18,447 nucleotides of DNA from Chitinophagaceae bacterium (lineage in GTDB: Bacteria > Bacteroidota > Bacteroidia > Chitinophagales > Chitinophagaceae). The notes under the pieces are model-generated. The model was not told where the DNA came from. It did no database searches and worked only from the letters and a program-made list of their open reading frames with translations. Both the position numbers and the translations under genes were made by a program. This document shows positions 6,301 through 12,290 of the stretch, one piece after another. Every line of letters begins with the position of its first letter. Positions within the stretch are counted from its first letter, which is position 1. Location: assembly GCA_016786525.1 (NCBI GenBank), contig JAEUVW010000371.1, positions 1 through 18,447 on the forward strand. The letters run 5' to 3'.

Positions 6301-9084
6301 TGTGCAATTGTGTACAATGTTGCGGGTAACACTGGACAGGCATCCGAAGCTGTTGGTCACATCTACACGGTAAGTGCCTGCGGCGCTCACAGTAGAAGAG
6401 GTCACACCGGAAGCGTAAGCTGTACCGGAACCGTTATAGTACCAATCGATCGTCGTAGTAGCATTGGTGCTCAGCAACAGGTTTACCGATGTTGGCGGGC
6501 AGATCACGATGGTAGAGCTTGATCCCGATCCCGGAGACACATTGATGTTGGGTTGGGGTTTTACCGCTACAGTGACGGAGGCATTACCGACCAAAGGACA
6601 GCTGGGTAAAGAAGCCGTTGCCATTACGGTAAAGTTCTGGCTGGCCAGACCCAGGTTTGTAAAGGTCACTACAGCTGGGTTTGTACCGGAGGGTACAGAC
6701 GGAGGAGTAGTACCTGCAGGGAAACTCCAGTTTACGGTTGCACCGCCCGGGCTTGTTGTAGCCGTAAAGGTCACCGGTGTGCCGCTGCAAGGTGTCAGGT
6801 CAGAAGCACCGATCGTGATCGTCGGCATAGCGATTACCGTAATGGGGTAATTTACTGTTGTGACATTACCGCATTTGGTCAGGGTAGCAATGATCGTTAC
6901 CGGAGTAGATACGTTTGTATTGTTCCAGGTAAAGGTTGGATTCATTGTATTCTGACCCGAATATACGCTACCCACAGCCGGGTTGCTCAGGCTCCAGCTG
7001 ATGTTGTCAATCGGGCTTGAACCCACAGACAAAGTCGCAGCGTAGGCCTCGTTGGTATTGGCACAAGGGATGGTGTTGCCGGAGATCGTAGCCACAGGGA
7101 TCGCATCGGTAACATTGATGCTGATCGGTGCGCTGTTGCAGCCCGGCACATCGGCCCATTGGCGGGATACCGACAGGGTTTTTGTTCCGAGCGTCGTCCA
7201 TTGTACCGTTACGGCATTGCCGGAATTGGTAATGATGGTACCGCCGGAGATCGTCCAGTTACACAGTGTATTCGGAATCGGTGTTACCGCTTCGTATACA
7301 TAAGGTGTGTTCAGGCATACTTTCAGTTGTCCGGAAATGCTGCTTACCGGTGCAGGCGGATCAACAACCTGTACACTGATCGGCTCGATATCGCAATATC
7401 CGGGGTTGGAAGCCTGTACGGTCCAGGTACCCGTTACGTTGAAGGTGCCGGAGTAGGAAGTCGTGCCGTTGGGATCGATAAAGGTGTATGTAGTACCAAA
7501 GCTTGGCGGAGACGTGCTCACTACAGACCAGGGATCGTTCAGGCATATTTTAGAGGGCGCTACGAGGGTAATGGGCTGAACGACATTGATGTTCAGGTCT
7601 GCTTTACCGGCGCAAAGCTCCATTGTATTCTGGTACTCGCAGTGCAGGGTAAAGGGCGCATAGCCTACCAGGTTTACTTCATGTGAATTTTCGTCGAAGC
7701 TCATGAAGGTTGCTGCACCGGCAGGAATAATGGTCCACTTGAAGTTGGTGGCGGGCCATTTGGGCAATTGATATTTGTATTGTTTACCGTAGCAAATGAT
7801 GGTTTTGCCTTCGATGGTTCCATTGGCCAGGATCACAGGGACCTGTGCCGTTACTTTGGGACCGCAGTTGCCGCCGCAGGCGCTGAAGTCGGCAATGATC
7901 TCGCCAAACCCGCTGGGGCCTACATTGTCCCACATGATGTCGATACTGGTCATGGTAGAGCTGATGATCGTACCGCCGTTTACCGTCCAGAACATAGATC
8001 CGCAGGTATTGGCAATGGTATAGTGACCGATCGCATTTTCACAAACAATAGACGGGCAGCGGATCTCCAAAGGAGGATTGTTGGGGAAATCCACTTTGAT
8101 GCACACTTTGTACACGCCTTTACATCCGCATTGGTTGGTCACCACCAGCGATACGCTGTAGGTGCCTGGGCTGTTGTACGTATGCACCGGGTTTTGCAGA
8201 GAGGAGTAAGTGCCGTCTCCGAAATCCCATTGCCAGGAGGTGAGCGGAGAGGATACGGGGTTAGGCGTCAGGTCTGCAAATTGTATCTGTGCCTGCACGC
8301 AGGCTTCAAAACAGGGAGGGTTGACGGGATAGATATCTCCGTTCACACTAAACAAAGTCTGGGGACTTTCAATGATCTCAATACAGATTGTTTTCTCTTT
8401 TACGCAACCGGCAAGTGTTGTTTCTTTTACTTTAAGAAAGGTAAAACCCAGGTTGGAAGACCAGTTTACATAAACAGGGGTACCGGTAGACGGACCGCTG
8501 AAAGAGGCTTTCGAGGGGTCGACAGTCCATTGGAAAGTACTGCCGGCCTGGCCGTTGGTCACATCATATTGAATCGTAGAGTTGGCGCATACTTTGATAC
8601 AGGCGCCATCGTCTATGATGACACCGTTTTCATCTTTTCTTTCTTTTTCACCCTTTACCACGGTGCCCTGGCAGCCCACCTGTGAATTGGTGGTGATTTT
8701 CGGGTCGGGTTCAGGGACAATATTCACCGTGTGTTGCCAGGTAAGGGTCGGCATACTGGGCCGTACGATGACTACCTGCACGATCTCCGTTGCCGGCGTA
8801 GTATTGAACCATTGGATGGTCGCCGAACTGGAAGAGGATGACATGATCGTTGAATTGGTGGAAGGGATCACCGACCAGGTATAGGTATAGCTCGGGTTTG
8901 GGGTGCCGCTGAGGTTGAATACAGTGGCAACACCGGAGCATACCGTACTTGGCCCTGTGATCTGGGCGGCGCTTTGCGATGTTCCTGTCAGGAATAATCC
9001 CAGCAGGCAACACCAGAACAAAAGCGTTTGCCTGATGACCGGCATGTGCAGCCAGTCTGCTTTGTACAGTGTTTCTTTTTTCAT
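3355..9084 (-). CDS. Giant T9SS-exported protein with PKD and Ig-like repeats
   Basis: This is a 1909-residue exported protein, probably a cell-surface adhesin or matrix protein; it has no visible catalytic domain. Residues 1-41 form a signal peptide with a long n-region (Met14 is an alternative start) and a likely cut in SQSAAQ. The body is a chain of roughly nine beta-sandwich modules, each opening with patterns such as ITGPSTVCSG, SISGQLKVCLN or ATISGNTIPCAN and closing with a W-rich strand (for example NWTISGGTI). Two classical PKD domains show WQWDFGDGT (around 284-292) and WTWAFGDGT (around 1169-1177). A cysteine-bearing unit is duplicated at 1582-1804. Residues 1827-1909 are a type A T9SS C-terminal domain (APNPANANVKISF ... 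GTYLVRLV ... VQRMIIAH). The start at 9084 follows an A-rich AATTTAAAAAA leader; the frame is open 28 codons further back to a TTG, but without a signal sequence. No T9SS machinery lies nearby. Confidence 0.93.
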   Translation of the reverse strand: MKKETLYKADWLHMPVIRQTLLFWCCLLGLFLTGTSQSAAQITGPSTVCSGVATVFNLSGTPNPSYTYTWSVIPSTNSTIMSSSSSSATIQWFNTTPATEIVQVVIVRPSMPTLTWQHTVNIVPEPDPKITTNSQVGCQGTVVKGEKERKDENGVIIDDGACIKVCANSTIQYDVTNGQAGSTFQWTVDPSKASFSGPSTGTPVYVNWSSNLGFTFLKVKETTLAGCVKEKTICIEIIESPQTLFSVNGDIYPVNPPCFEACVQAQIQFADLTPNPVSSPLTSWQWDFGDGTYSSLQNPVHTYNSPGTYSVSLVVTNQCGCKGVYKVCIKVDFPNNPPLEIRCPSIVCENAIGHYTIANTCGSMFWTVNGGTIISSTMTSIDIMWDNVGPSGFGEIIADFSACGGNCGPKVTAQVPVILANGTIEGKTIICYGKQYKYQLPKWPATNFKWTIIPAGAATFMSFDENSHEVNLVGYAPFTLHCEYQNTMELCAGKADLNINVVQPITLVAPSKICLNDPWSVVSTSPPSFGTTYTFIDPNGTTSYSGTFNVTGTWTVQASNPGYCDIEPISVQVVDPPAPVSSISGQLKVCLNTPYVYEAVTPIPNTLCNWTISGGTIITNSGNAVTVQWTTLGTKTLSVSRQWADVPGCNSAPISINVTDAIPVATISGNTIPCANTNEAYAATLSVGSSPIDNISWSLSNPAVGSVYSGQNTMNPTFTWNNTNVSTPVTIIATLTKCGNVTTVNYPITVIAMPTITIGASDLTPCSGTPVTFTATTSPGGATVNWSFPAGTTPPSVPSGTNPAVVTFTNLGLASQNFTVMATASLPSCPLVGNASVTVAVKPQPNINVSPGSGSSSTIVICPPTSVNLLLSTNATTTIDWYYNGSGTAYASGVTSSTVSAAGTYRVDVTNSFGCLSSVTRNIVHNCTPACTLPAGAGITSKSHTITSCTNSSGQALIDVAFNGILGSYPSGPSPVVTSMNVSGTVPYFTLPTPAYPFPNVTLTGITAEKPGIYPVTLQLCYATTTTPCCTLITENVIVPVIADFDYTTNCVPGGYTLSLNDQSPVLSGYTKTNTWSTTGSGPSSGSSTINLSLYTPGSTLTITNTVTVTGPAYPGGYTCTRTRTYTVPAVPSPLFTMTTTDPLGPGVSTCAGREVTFTSINNAGITKWTWAFGDGTGFISTTSNLSYRTYGNGAGAVNPVLTLEDAFGCTFTTTLPLQVYPNTFSLNTVNTYSAQDDIKCKGTASPITLVGVTGGYGSNSYNWFNEEIPTGLVGNPINVTQDGLYWAMVTDARGCMQPGNPTPAKRAFQPLPDVAITGEHDFCPNEAITLSAANGTTTGITFLWEQLIGMSWVPVGSSAILSIPGGLSAGVYQYRVSATQNLPLPYSGACTATSPVYTITVHGIPNTPFISGPFAVNCANYSIQLNVASPAAGEVYNWSNGTSGTSTIVNHGGAYRVWASNTWGCTNYADIDVPMEPSSYFWRFPRGCYEYCRLQLPRRVDGPTYQTFTAWKWLIGGGGLPFPNGPWAGSGMFSTVDPLNIHLTPGAGNGNGSGLYSWYLDNGLCAETSHTMSVNLTEDCCELDAHLAYLRCEILPGSPTPTYYGAFNVGGTGCSGATYTIYAVDPVTGLANGTVLPASGLYTGGPINFAYNPFPGVTDVRFKVVISCDGKDCISRDIDVHLNDYPCRDMKPCDMATRWRNFRCVGGSNPYFNGTVLVNNTMGCAPVTYTIIAVDPGSGLPNGTVSPATGTLPSGWSALNFNYHPNPGVTAVRFMIILSCKDMVCFSILGEFDGLNDRKRYPCKDAAARTTPGTEETGTDMLTARMQIAPNPANANVKISFDIPEWKQGDVYKIHILNLLGQSVAEYSVSGAQGNWQYSTMQLSSGTYLVRLVKDGGNVDVQRMIIAH
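3673..4341 (-). repeat. Tandem ~110-residue protein repeat inside the giant gene
   Basis: Two consecutive units of 107 and 111 residues (Cys1582-Cys1688 and Cys1694-Cys1804 of the giant protein) share a layout: RCxxG near the start, then YTIxAVDPxxGLxNGTVxPAxG, then FxYxPxPGVTxVRFxxxxSC, then YPCxD. They are separated by five residues and lie just before the sorting domain. They are an intragenic duplication with conserved cysteines likely to form disulfides. I know of no family for the unit. Confidence 0.75.
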
Positions 9085-9116
9085 TTTTTTAAATTTAGTG
9101 GTTGGAAATTTTTCTC

Positions 9117-9191
9117 TCAGGGAAGCTGCAAACGGACGGGCAGCTTGGAAGCGATGCCCGCTCTGCAAGGCATCCGGAGCAGGAGGTTCAT
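9117..9191 (-). CDS. Possible leader ORF 2 (24 codons)
   Basis: This short frame begins MNLLLRMPCRAGIASK and ends 32 nt before the giant gene. Its ATG shares one base with the stop of leader ORF 1 (TGATG). It has no recognisable domain. It overlaps the hairpin at 9137-9160, so translation here could control folding. An in-frame upstream extension of the giant gene also crosses this stretch, so the coding status is doubtful. Confidence 0.2.
   Translation of the reverse strand: MNLLLRMPCRAGIASKLPVRLQLP
9137..9160 (-). promoter_or_regulatory. Stable hairpin in the 5' leader of the giant gene
   Basis: In the transcript CGGGCA pairs with TGCCCG and, inside, GCTT pairs with AAGC, with one two-base bulge and a two-base loop. 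It lies 53 nt before the ATG of the giant gene, inside leader ORF 2. No T-run follows, so it is not a plain terminator. A regulatory role is inference. Confidence 0.4.
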
Positions 9192-9268
9192 CACGCAGAT
9201 GAAGTCGTGTAGCGTCGCGAGACTAGTCCGCGGACTTTACCGATCAGGTAGTGGACGAGATTTTCCAT
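9191..9268 (-). CDS. Possible leader ORF 1 (25 codons)
   Basis: This short frame encodes MENLVHYLIGKVRGLVSRRY followed by TTSSA and a stop. It is amphipathic and basic, and I recognise no family. It starts about 14 nt after the start site predicted from the promoter candidate at 9289-9316 and its stop overlaps the ATG of leader ORF 2. It contains the 12-bp palindrome at 9225-9236. It could be a leader peptide, a small protein or a chance ORF. Confidence 0.25.
   Translation of the reverse strand: MENLVHYLIGKVRGLVSRRYTTSSA
9225..9236. promoter_or_regulatory. 12-bp perfect palindrome AGTCCGCGGACT
   Basis: This is a perfect 12-bp palindrome in the leader of the giant gene, about 140 bp upstream of its ATG. 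A second partial palindrome, GTCGCGAGAC, lies at 9214-9223. GC-rich symmetry downstream of the predicted promoter would suit a dimeric repressor or an RNA stem, but nothing in the window identifies a partner. Confidence 0.35.
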
Positions 9269-9288
9269 AGGCAAGCGTATTTAGAGAT

Positions 9289-9316
9289 GAACAATAAAAA
9301 TTTCAAATCAATACAA
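9289..9316 (-). promoter_or_regulatory. Candidate promoter of the giant gene
   Basis: On the minus strand TTG (9316-9314), a 17-base spacer and TATTGTTC (9296-9289) give a partial match to TTG / TAnnTTTG. Transcription would begin near 9282, leaving a leader of almost 200 nt that carries both short ORFs. A better -7 box without a matching TTG lies further upstream at 9471-9478. Confidence 0.3.
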
Positions 9317-9688
9317 GGCCGGTACCCCAAAAGTGACTTTGAGGCAGCAACACTGTGTGCTCGTCAGTAAAAGTTCATAGTAAAACCGGGAACAAGGTCA
9401 GGTTTCCCGGGATGATCGTATGAGTTGTTTCATTTTATTGCTGACGGTTATTTTATCTGGTTTGGTCTGTCAAAATTAAACGCCAAAATGCATTGCCTGC
9501 TAAGGAAAAATCCACGATTTTTTAATTTATTTTATAACGCATGTGATAATTTTTATCAATCAAAACCCTTTCCTGGTAAGGGTTTCATGCTACCAATCCG
9601 TACAGACGGCTCCCGGGTAATACCTGTACTGATGTATAGAACAGGAAGCAGCCCCCTGTTTTTTATCCTTTTATCAGCTGGTTTCCCC
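9317..9688. other. Intergenic region without a convincing gene
   Basis: About 370 bp, partly AT-rich, between the giant gene's promoter and the terminator of the next operon. I find no RNA gene. Visible structure: an imperfect hairpin pairing CCGGGAA (9386-9392) with TTCCCGG (9404-9410); a near-palindrome TGATAATTTTTATCA (9544-9558); and an 8-bp stem AAACCCTT/AAGGGTTT (9563-9570, 9578-9585). A plus-strand frame here has no family signature and runs into the terminator, so I do not call it a gene. Confidence 0.5.
9471..9478 (-). promoter_or_regulatory. Exact TAnnTTTG -7 box, alternative distal promoter
   Basis: The minus strand reads TAATTTTG, an exact match to the Bacteroidota -7 consensus, and it continues GAC as at the MbnP-operon promoter. 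No TTG lies at the usual distance. If used, it would give the giant gene a leader of nearly 390 nt that includes the hairpin at 9386-9410. Confidence 0.3.
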
Positions 9689-9718
9689 AAAAAAGAAAAC
9701 CGGCCAAACGGCCGGTTT
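9689..9718 (-). terminator. Rho-independent terminator of the transglutaminase-like gene
   Basis: A 9-bp GC-rich stem AAACCGGCC/GGCCGGTTT (9697-9705, 9710-9718) with a four-base loop is followed on the minus strand by TTTTCTTTTTT. It lies about 60 nt after the stop codon of the minus-strand gene. Confidence 0.85.
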
Positions 9719-9777
9719 CTGATCCGATAAAAATAACGGTTGCCGCTCCGGGTGTTCCCTGTGCTGTGCCTGGTCTC

Positions 9778-10746
9778 TCAGCGCTTTGAGCCGCTCTCCT
9801 TCTTTTGTAAACCTTTCCGGATATCGGTGCGAAACACAAAGGCAGGCTTGTCTTTGATGAAGATCTTTGCGGTGTGTTTTCCTGCAGGCCCATTGGGGAC
9901 AAACAGGTAAATGCCGAACTGGTCCAGGTCAAAGCGCAGCGGTATCGGGCTTTCTTTGTCAAAAGCGATCTGGACGTTCAGGATGTCCAGGTGCCCGGCA
10001 ATGGTGAATTTCATTTTTGTAATGCTATCTGCCGATCCGCGTATCGTGCCTTTTACGGTCTGGGTCGGCACCAGGCCGGCCACAATAGCAGCAGCCCCGG
10101 CCAGCGGAGCCTGTGTGTATTCCGTTTTGCTTAAGGGCAGCTCCAGCAACTGCATTTTTTTATCATCAGGAAAGTGGGTACAGGCAAACAATTTGCGGTT
10201 GGTCAGCCACCAGGCATCCGAATATTCCCGGATAAATTTCTTTTCCTCAAAATACCCGCAGGCCAGGCTGGGATCGATCAGGTATTGCGTATTGTTGATG
10301 CTCACGATATTCCAGAAATGAATAGCATCCGGATCAAAGCTGCCGATATCTTTCACGCGGTAGCGCAATACCCCCCTGACGATGCGGCATTCTATTTTTT
10401 TCAGATCGCACATGGCCTTGAACATCGCGGCGAAACCTGCGCTGCCTGCTTTGCGCTCCATCAGTGCTGAAGACGCATTGTCCGGGTACTTGCCGGGGTG
10501 TTGCTGCCGCCTGAGGTCAAAGGACAGATACAGGAACATGAAGCGGTAAAAGGCGCGCGTGGCCTGGAGTTCCGTTTTGCAATCCCTGGTGATGGAGTCT
10601 ACGATGTATTGCATGCTGCTGCCTCTCATCGGGCCATAGTCCTGTACCAGCTTGTCGATAAACAGGTAGTCCTCTTTCCGGATTTTTTGTGCGGTACTAT
10701 GCAGCACATGCAGGCAGATCAGGCAGGTCAGCAGGATGCGGAACAT
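9778..10746 (-). CDS. Secreted transglutaminase-fold protein with catalytic Cys replaced by Ser
   Basis: This 322-residue exported protein resembles the KY-type branch of transglutaminase-like proteins. Residues 1-20 are a signal peptide (LHVLHSTAQ). The fold is shown by KAGSAGFAAMFKAMCDLKKI (99-118), followed by CRIVRG, HFWNIV (His143) and YLIDPS (Asp158). In active members the first motif reads G-x-C-x-G-Y/F; here the cysteine position holds Ser102 while His and Asp are kept. A ~110-residue C-terminal beta-rich part (about 210-310) resembles the domain that often follows in this group. It may therefore bind proteins rather than cleave or crosslink them; a serine nucleophile cannot be excluded. 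It has its own terminator and diverges from the deoxyinosine glycosylase with only 41 nt between starts, so it appears to be a single-gene unit. Confidence 0.8.
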   Translation of the reverse strand: MFRILLTCLICLHVLHSTAQKIRKEDYLFIDKLVQDYGPMRGSSMQYIVDSITRDCKTELQATRAFYRFMFLYLSFDLRRQQHPGKYPDNASSALMERKAGSAGFAAMFKAMCDLKKIECRIVRGVLRYRVKDIGSFDPDAIHFWNIVSINNTQYLIDPSLACGYFEEKKFIREYSDAWWLTNRKLFACTHFPDDKKMQLLELPLSKTEYTQAPLAGAAAIVAGLVPTQTVKGTIRGSADSITKMKFTIAGHLDILNVQIAFDKESPIPLRFDLDQFGIYLFVPNGPAGKHTAKIFIKDKPAFVFRTDIRKGLQKKESGSKR

Positions 10747-10762
10747 TAGGATTTATTTTACA

Positions 10763-10780
10763 GAAAGGTAATCAAATTTG
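10763..10780. promoter_or_regulatory. Divergent -7 boxes between transglutaminase-like and glycosylase genes
   Basis: The 41-bp gap holds CAAATTTG (10773-10780, plus), seven of eight to TAnnTTTG and only 7 nt before the glycosylase ATG, and TACCTTTC (10770-10763, minus), also seven of eight, facing the other gene. No clear -33 TTG is present for either. The plus box would start transcription almost at the ATG. Confidence 0.35.
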
Positions 10781-10787
10781 CAGAGAC

Positions 10788-11309
10788 ATGAAGCTTCCCC
10801 AAACAGCCCTGCGGCAATCCGGCTTCCCGCCCCTGGTGCATCCCGGCAGCCGCCTGCTGATACTGGGCAGCATGCCGGGCGAAAAGTCGCTGGAGCAGCA
10901 GGAGTATTATGCACACCCGCGAAATTTCTTCTGGCCGTTTATGGCTGCGCTGGCGCAGGAAACGGTACCGGAGACGTATGCCCGGAAGAAGGCCTTGCTG
11001 GAGCGCATGAACATAGCGCTCTGGGATGTTTGCGCCACCTGTATCCGTCAGGGCAGCCTGGATACGGCTATCCTGAAGGAAATACCCAATGAGCTGGACC
11101 GCTTCCTGCAGGAGCATCCTGCTGTCCGGGCCATTGCCTTTAACGGGCAGAAAGCGGCCTCTCTGTACCGGAAGTATTTTGCGCTGCGCGATGACATCAC
11201 TTATCGTATCCTGCCTTCGACAAGCCCTGCCAATGCGGGTATCAGCCTGGAAAACAAAAAAGCGGCCTGGATGAGCCTGCGGGACGACCTGAAGCCCCGG
11301 GGGCTGTGA
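10788..11309 (+). CDS. DNA-deoxyinosine glycosylase (UDG superfamily, family 6/HDG type)
   Basis: This base-excision repair enzyme removes hypoxanthine, the deamination product of adenine, from DNA; it acts in the cytoplasm. The 173-residue product shows LLILGSMPGEKSLEQQEYYA (24-41... spanning the superfamily motif A) followed by HPRNFFW, where Asn46 lies in the conserved catalytic motif of hypoxanthine-DNA glycosylases. NIALWDVCATCIRQGSLD (75-92) and LPSTSPANA (142-150), the usual second motif, complete the family pattern, and the length is normal. The frame is open upstream to 10689, inside the divergent gene, but ATG at 10788 opens just before the conserved part and fits the family length. 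It stands alone on the plus strand and converges on the NAD kinase operon. Confidence 0.9.
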   Translation: MKLPQTALRQSGFPPLVHPGSRLLILGSMPGEKSLEQQEYYAHPRNFFWPFMAALAQETVPETYARKKALLERMNIALWDVCATCIRQGSLDTAILKEIPNELDRFLQEHPAVRAIAFNGQKAASLYRKYFALRDDITYRILPSTSPANAGISLENKKAAWMSLRDDLKPRGL

Positions 11310-11316
11310 ACCTTAA

Positions 11317-11355
11317 CGGGCATAAGGGATTGCTATGCTTTTTGTACCCTGCCCG
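11317..11355. terminator. Weak hairpin between convergent genes
   Basis: CGGGCA (11317-11322) pairs with TGCCCG (11350-11355), and GGG pairs with CCC inside after a three-base bulge; the loop is 18 bases. It sits in the 96-bp gap between the glycosylase and NAD kinase stops. There is no good T-run on the plus side. For the minus strand a short CTTTT/AAAAG stem followed by TCCTTTTTT (near 11374-11392) is an alternative. Either could end transcription. Confidence 0.3.
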
Positions 11356-11405
11356 ATAAAGGCTGTTACGCAAAAAAGGACTTTTGAACCGGTAAAAGAA
11401 TGAAA

Positions 11406-12287
11406 TCAGTTCCGTTTGTCAATACCCCAGTACAGTTTCTGGCGGATCGTTTTCAGGAAGTTGTGATCGTGCGGCCGCACCAGCGATACGCTGAACTGTT
11501 CTTTTCGTATAGCCAGCTGTGTGTCGCTGGTAATGGTTTCGGAACGGGAATCGAGCGTACACAGGAAGGTATCCGCGCGGCCCTCCACTTCGAAGGAGAT
11601 AACCACATTGTCCGGCACCACGATGCTGCGCAGGTTCAGGTTGTGCGGGGCCACCGGTGTAATGACAAAGTTGGACGCCTGCGGGAAAACAACCGGGCCG
11701 CCGCAGCTCAGGGAATACCCTGTAGAGCCCGTCGGCGTGGCTACGATCAGGCCGTCTGACCAATAGGTGTTTAAAAACTCACCGTTGAGATAGGTGTGTA
11801 TCTTGATCATCGACGAAGAGTCCTTGCGGTGGATCGTAAATTCATTGAGGCCGAAAGGGCTGTCGCCGAACAGGGGTATATTGGCGTCCAGGTGCAGCAG
11901 GCTGCGTTTCTCAATCGTATAGGAGCCCTGCACCAGGGAGCTGAGCGCATCGTCCACGTCTTCTTCGGAGATGGCGGCCAGGAAGCCCAGGCGCCCCAGA
12001 TTGATCCCGATGACGGGGATATTGCTGTTGCCGACAAAGGTGATGGTATCCAGCATGGTACCGTCTCCGCCGAAGCTGATCAGCATGTCTGTTTGCGGGG
12101 GCAGGTCTGTCCTGCCGGTAAAGAGGATCTGCGGAGGGTATTCCAGAGTCAGGAAAGGACTGATCCTGTGGTAGAAATCCTCGAAAAAAATAAGCCTGAG
12201 CCGGTAGCCTTCCAGCTTATGGATGATCCGTTGCAACGTTGGTACGTCTTCCGGCTCAAATGTTCGGTTATAAAGGGCTACAAGCAT
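11406..12287 (-). CDS. nadK: NAD kinase
   Basis: This cytoplasmic enzyme phosphorylates NAD to NADP and so sets the NADPH supply. The 293-residue product has the diagnostic SFGGDGTMLD motif (Gly73-Gly74-Asp75-Gly76-Thr77), INLGRLGFLA (95-104), the LNEFTIHR motif with Asn148-Glu149, and YWSDGLIVATPTGSTGYSLS with Asp178 and the glycine-rich 186-190 loop. Length and motif order are normal for bacterial NadK. It is the last gene of the five-gene minus-strand operon; only 3 nt separate its ATG from the stop of the outer-membrane protein gene, which implies coupled translation. A TATATTTG box just inside the upstream gene may provide an extra promoter for this housekeeping enzyme. Confidence 0.97.
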   Translation of the reverse strand: MLVALYNRTFEPEDVPTLQRIIHKLEGYRLRLIFFEDFYHRISPFLTLEYPPQILFTGRTDLPPQTDMLISFGGDGTMLDTITFVGNSNIPVIGINLGRLGFLAAISEEDVDDALSSLVQGSYTIEKRSLLHLDANIPLFGDSPFGLNEFTIHRKDSSSMIKIHTYLNGEFLNTYWSDGLIVATPTGSTGYSLSCGGPVVFPQASNFVITPVAPHNLNLRSIVVPDNVVISFEVEGRADTFLCTLDSRSETITSDTQLAIRKEQFSVSLVRPHDHNFLKTIRQKLYWGIDKRN

Positions 12288-12290
12288 ATT

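Noticed and set aside
3355..9084. Internal repeats of the giant gene as a CRISPR-like or satellite array
   Set aside because: The repetition is at protein level (Ig-like modules) with divergent DNA and no regular spacers.
9425..9730. 101-codon plus-strand frame in the intergenic region
   Set aside because: It starts with TTG, shows no family signature, and its end runs through the terminator hairpin at 9689-9718.
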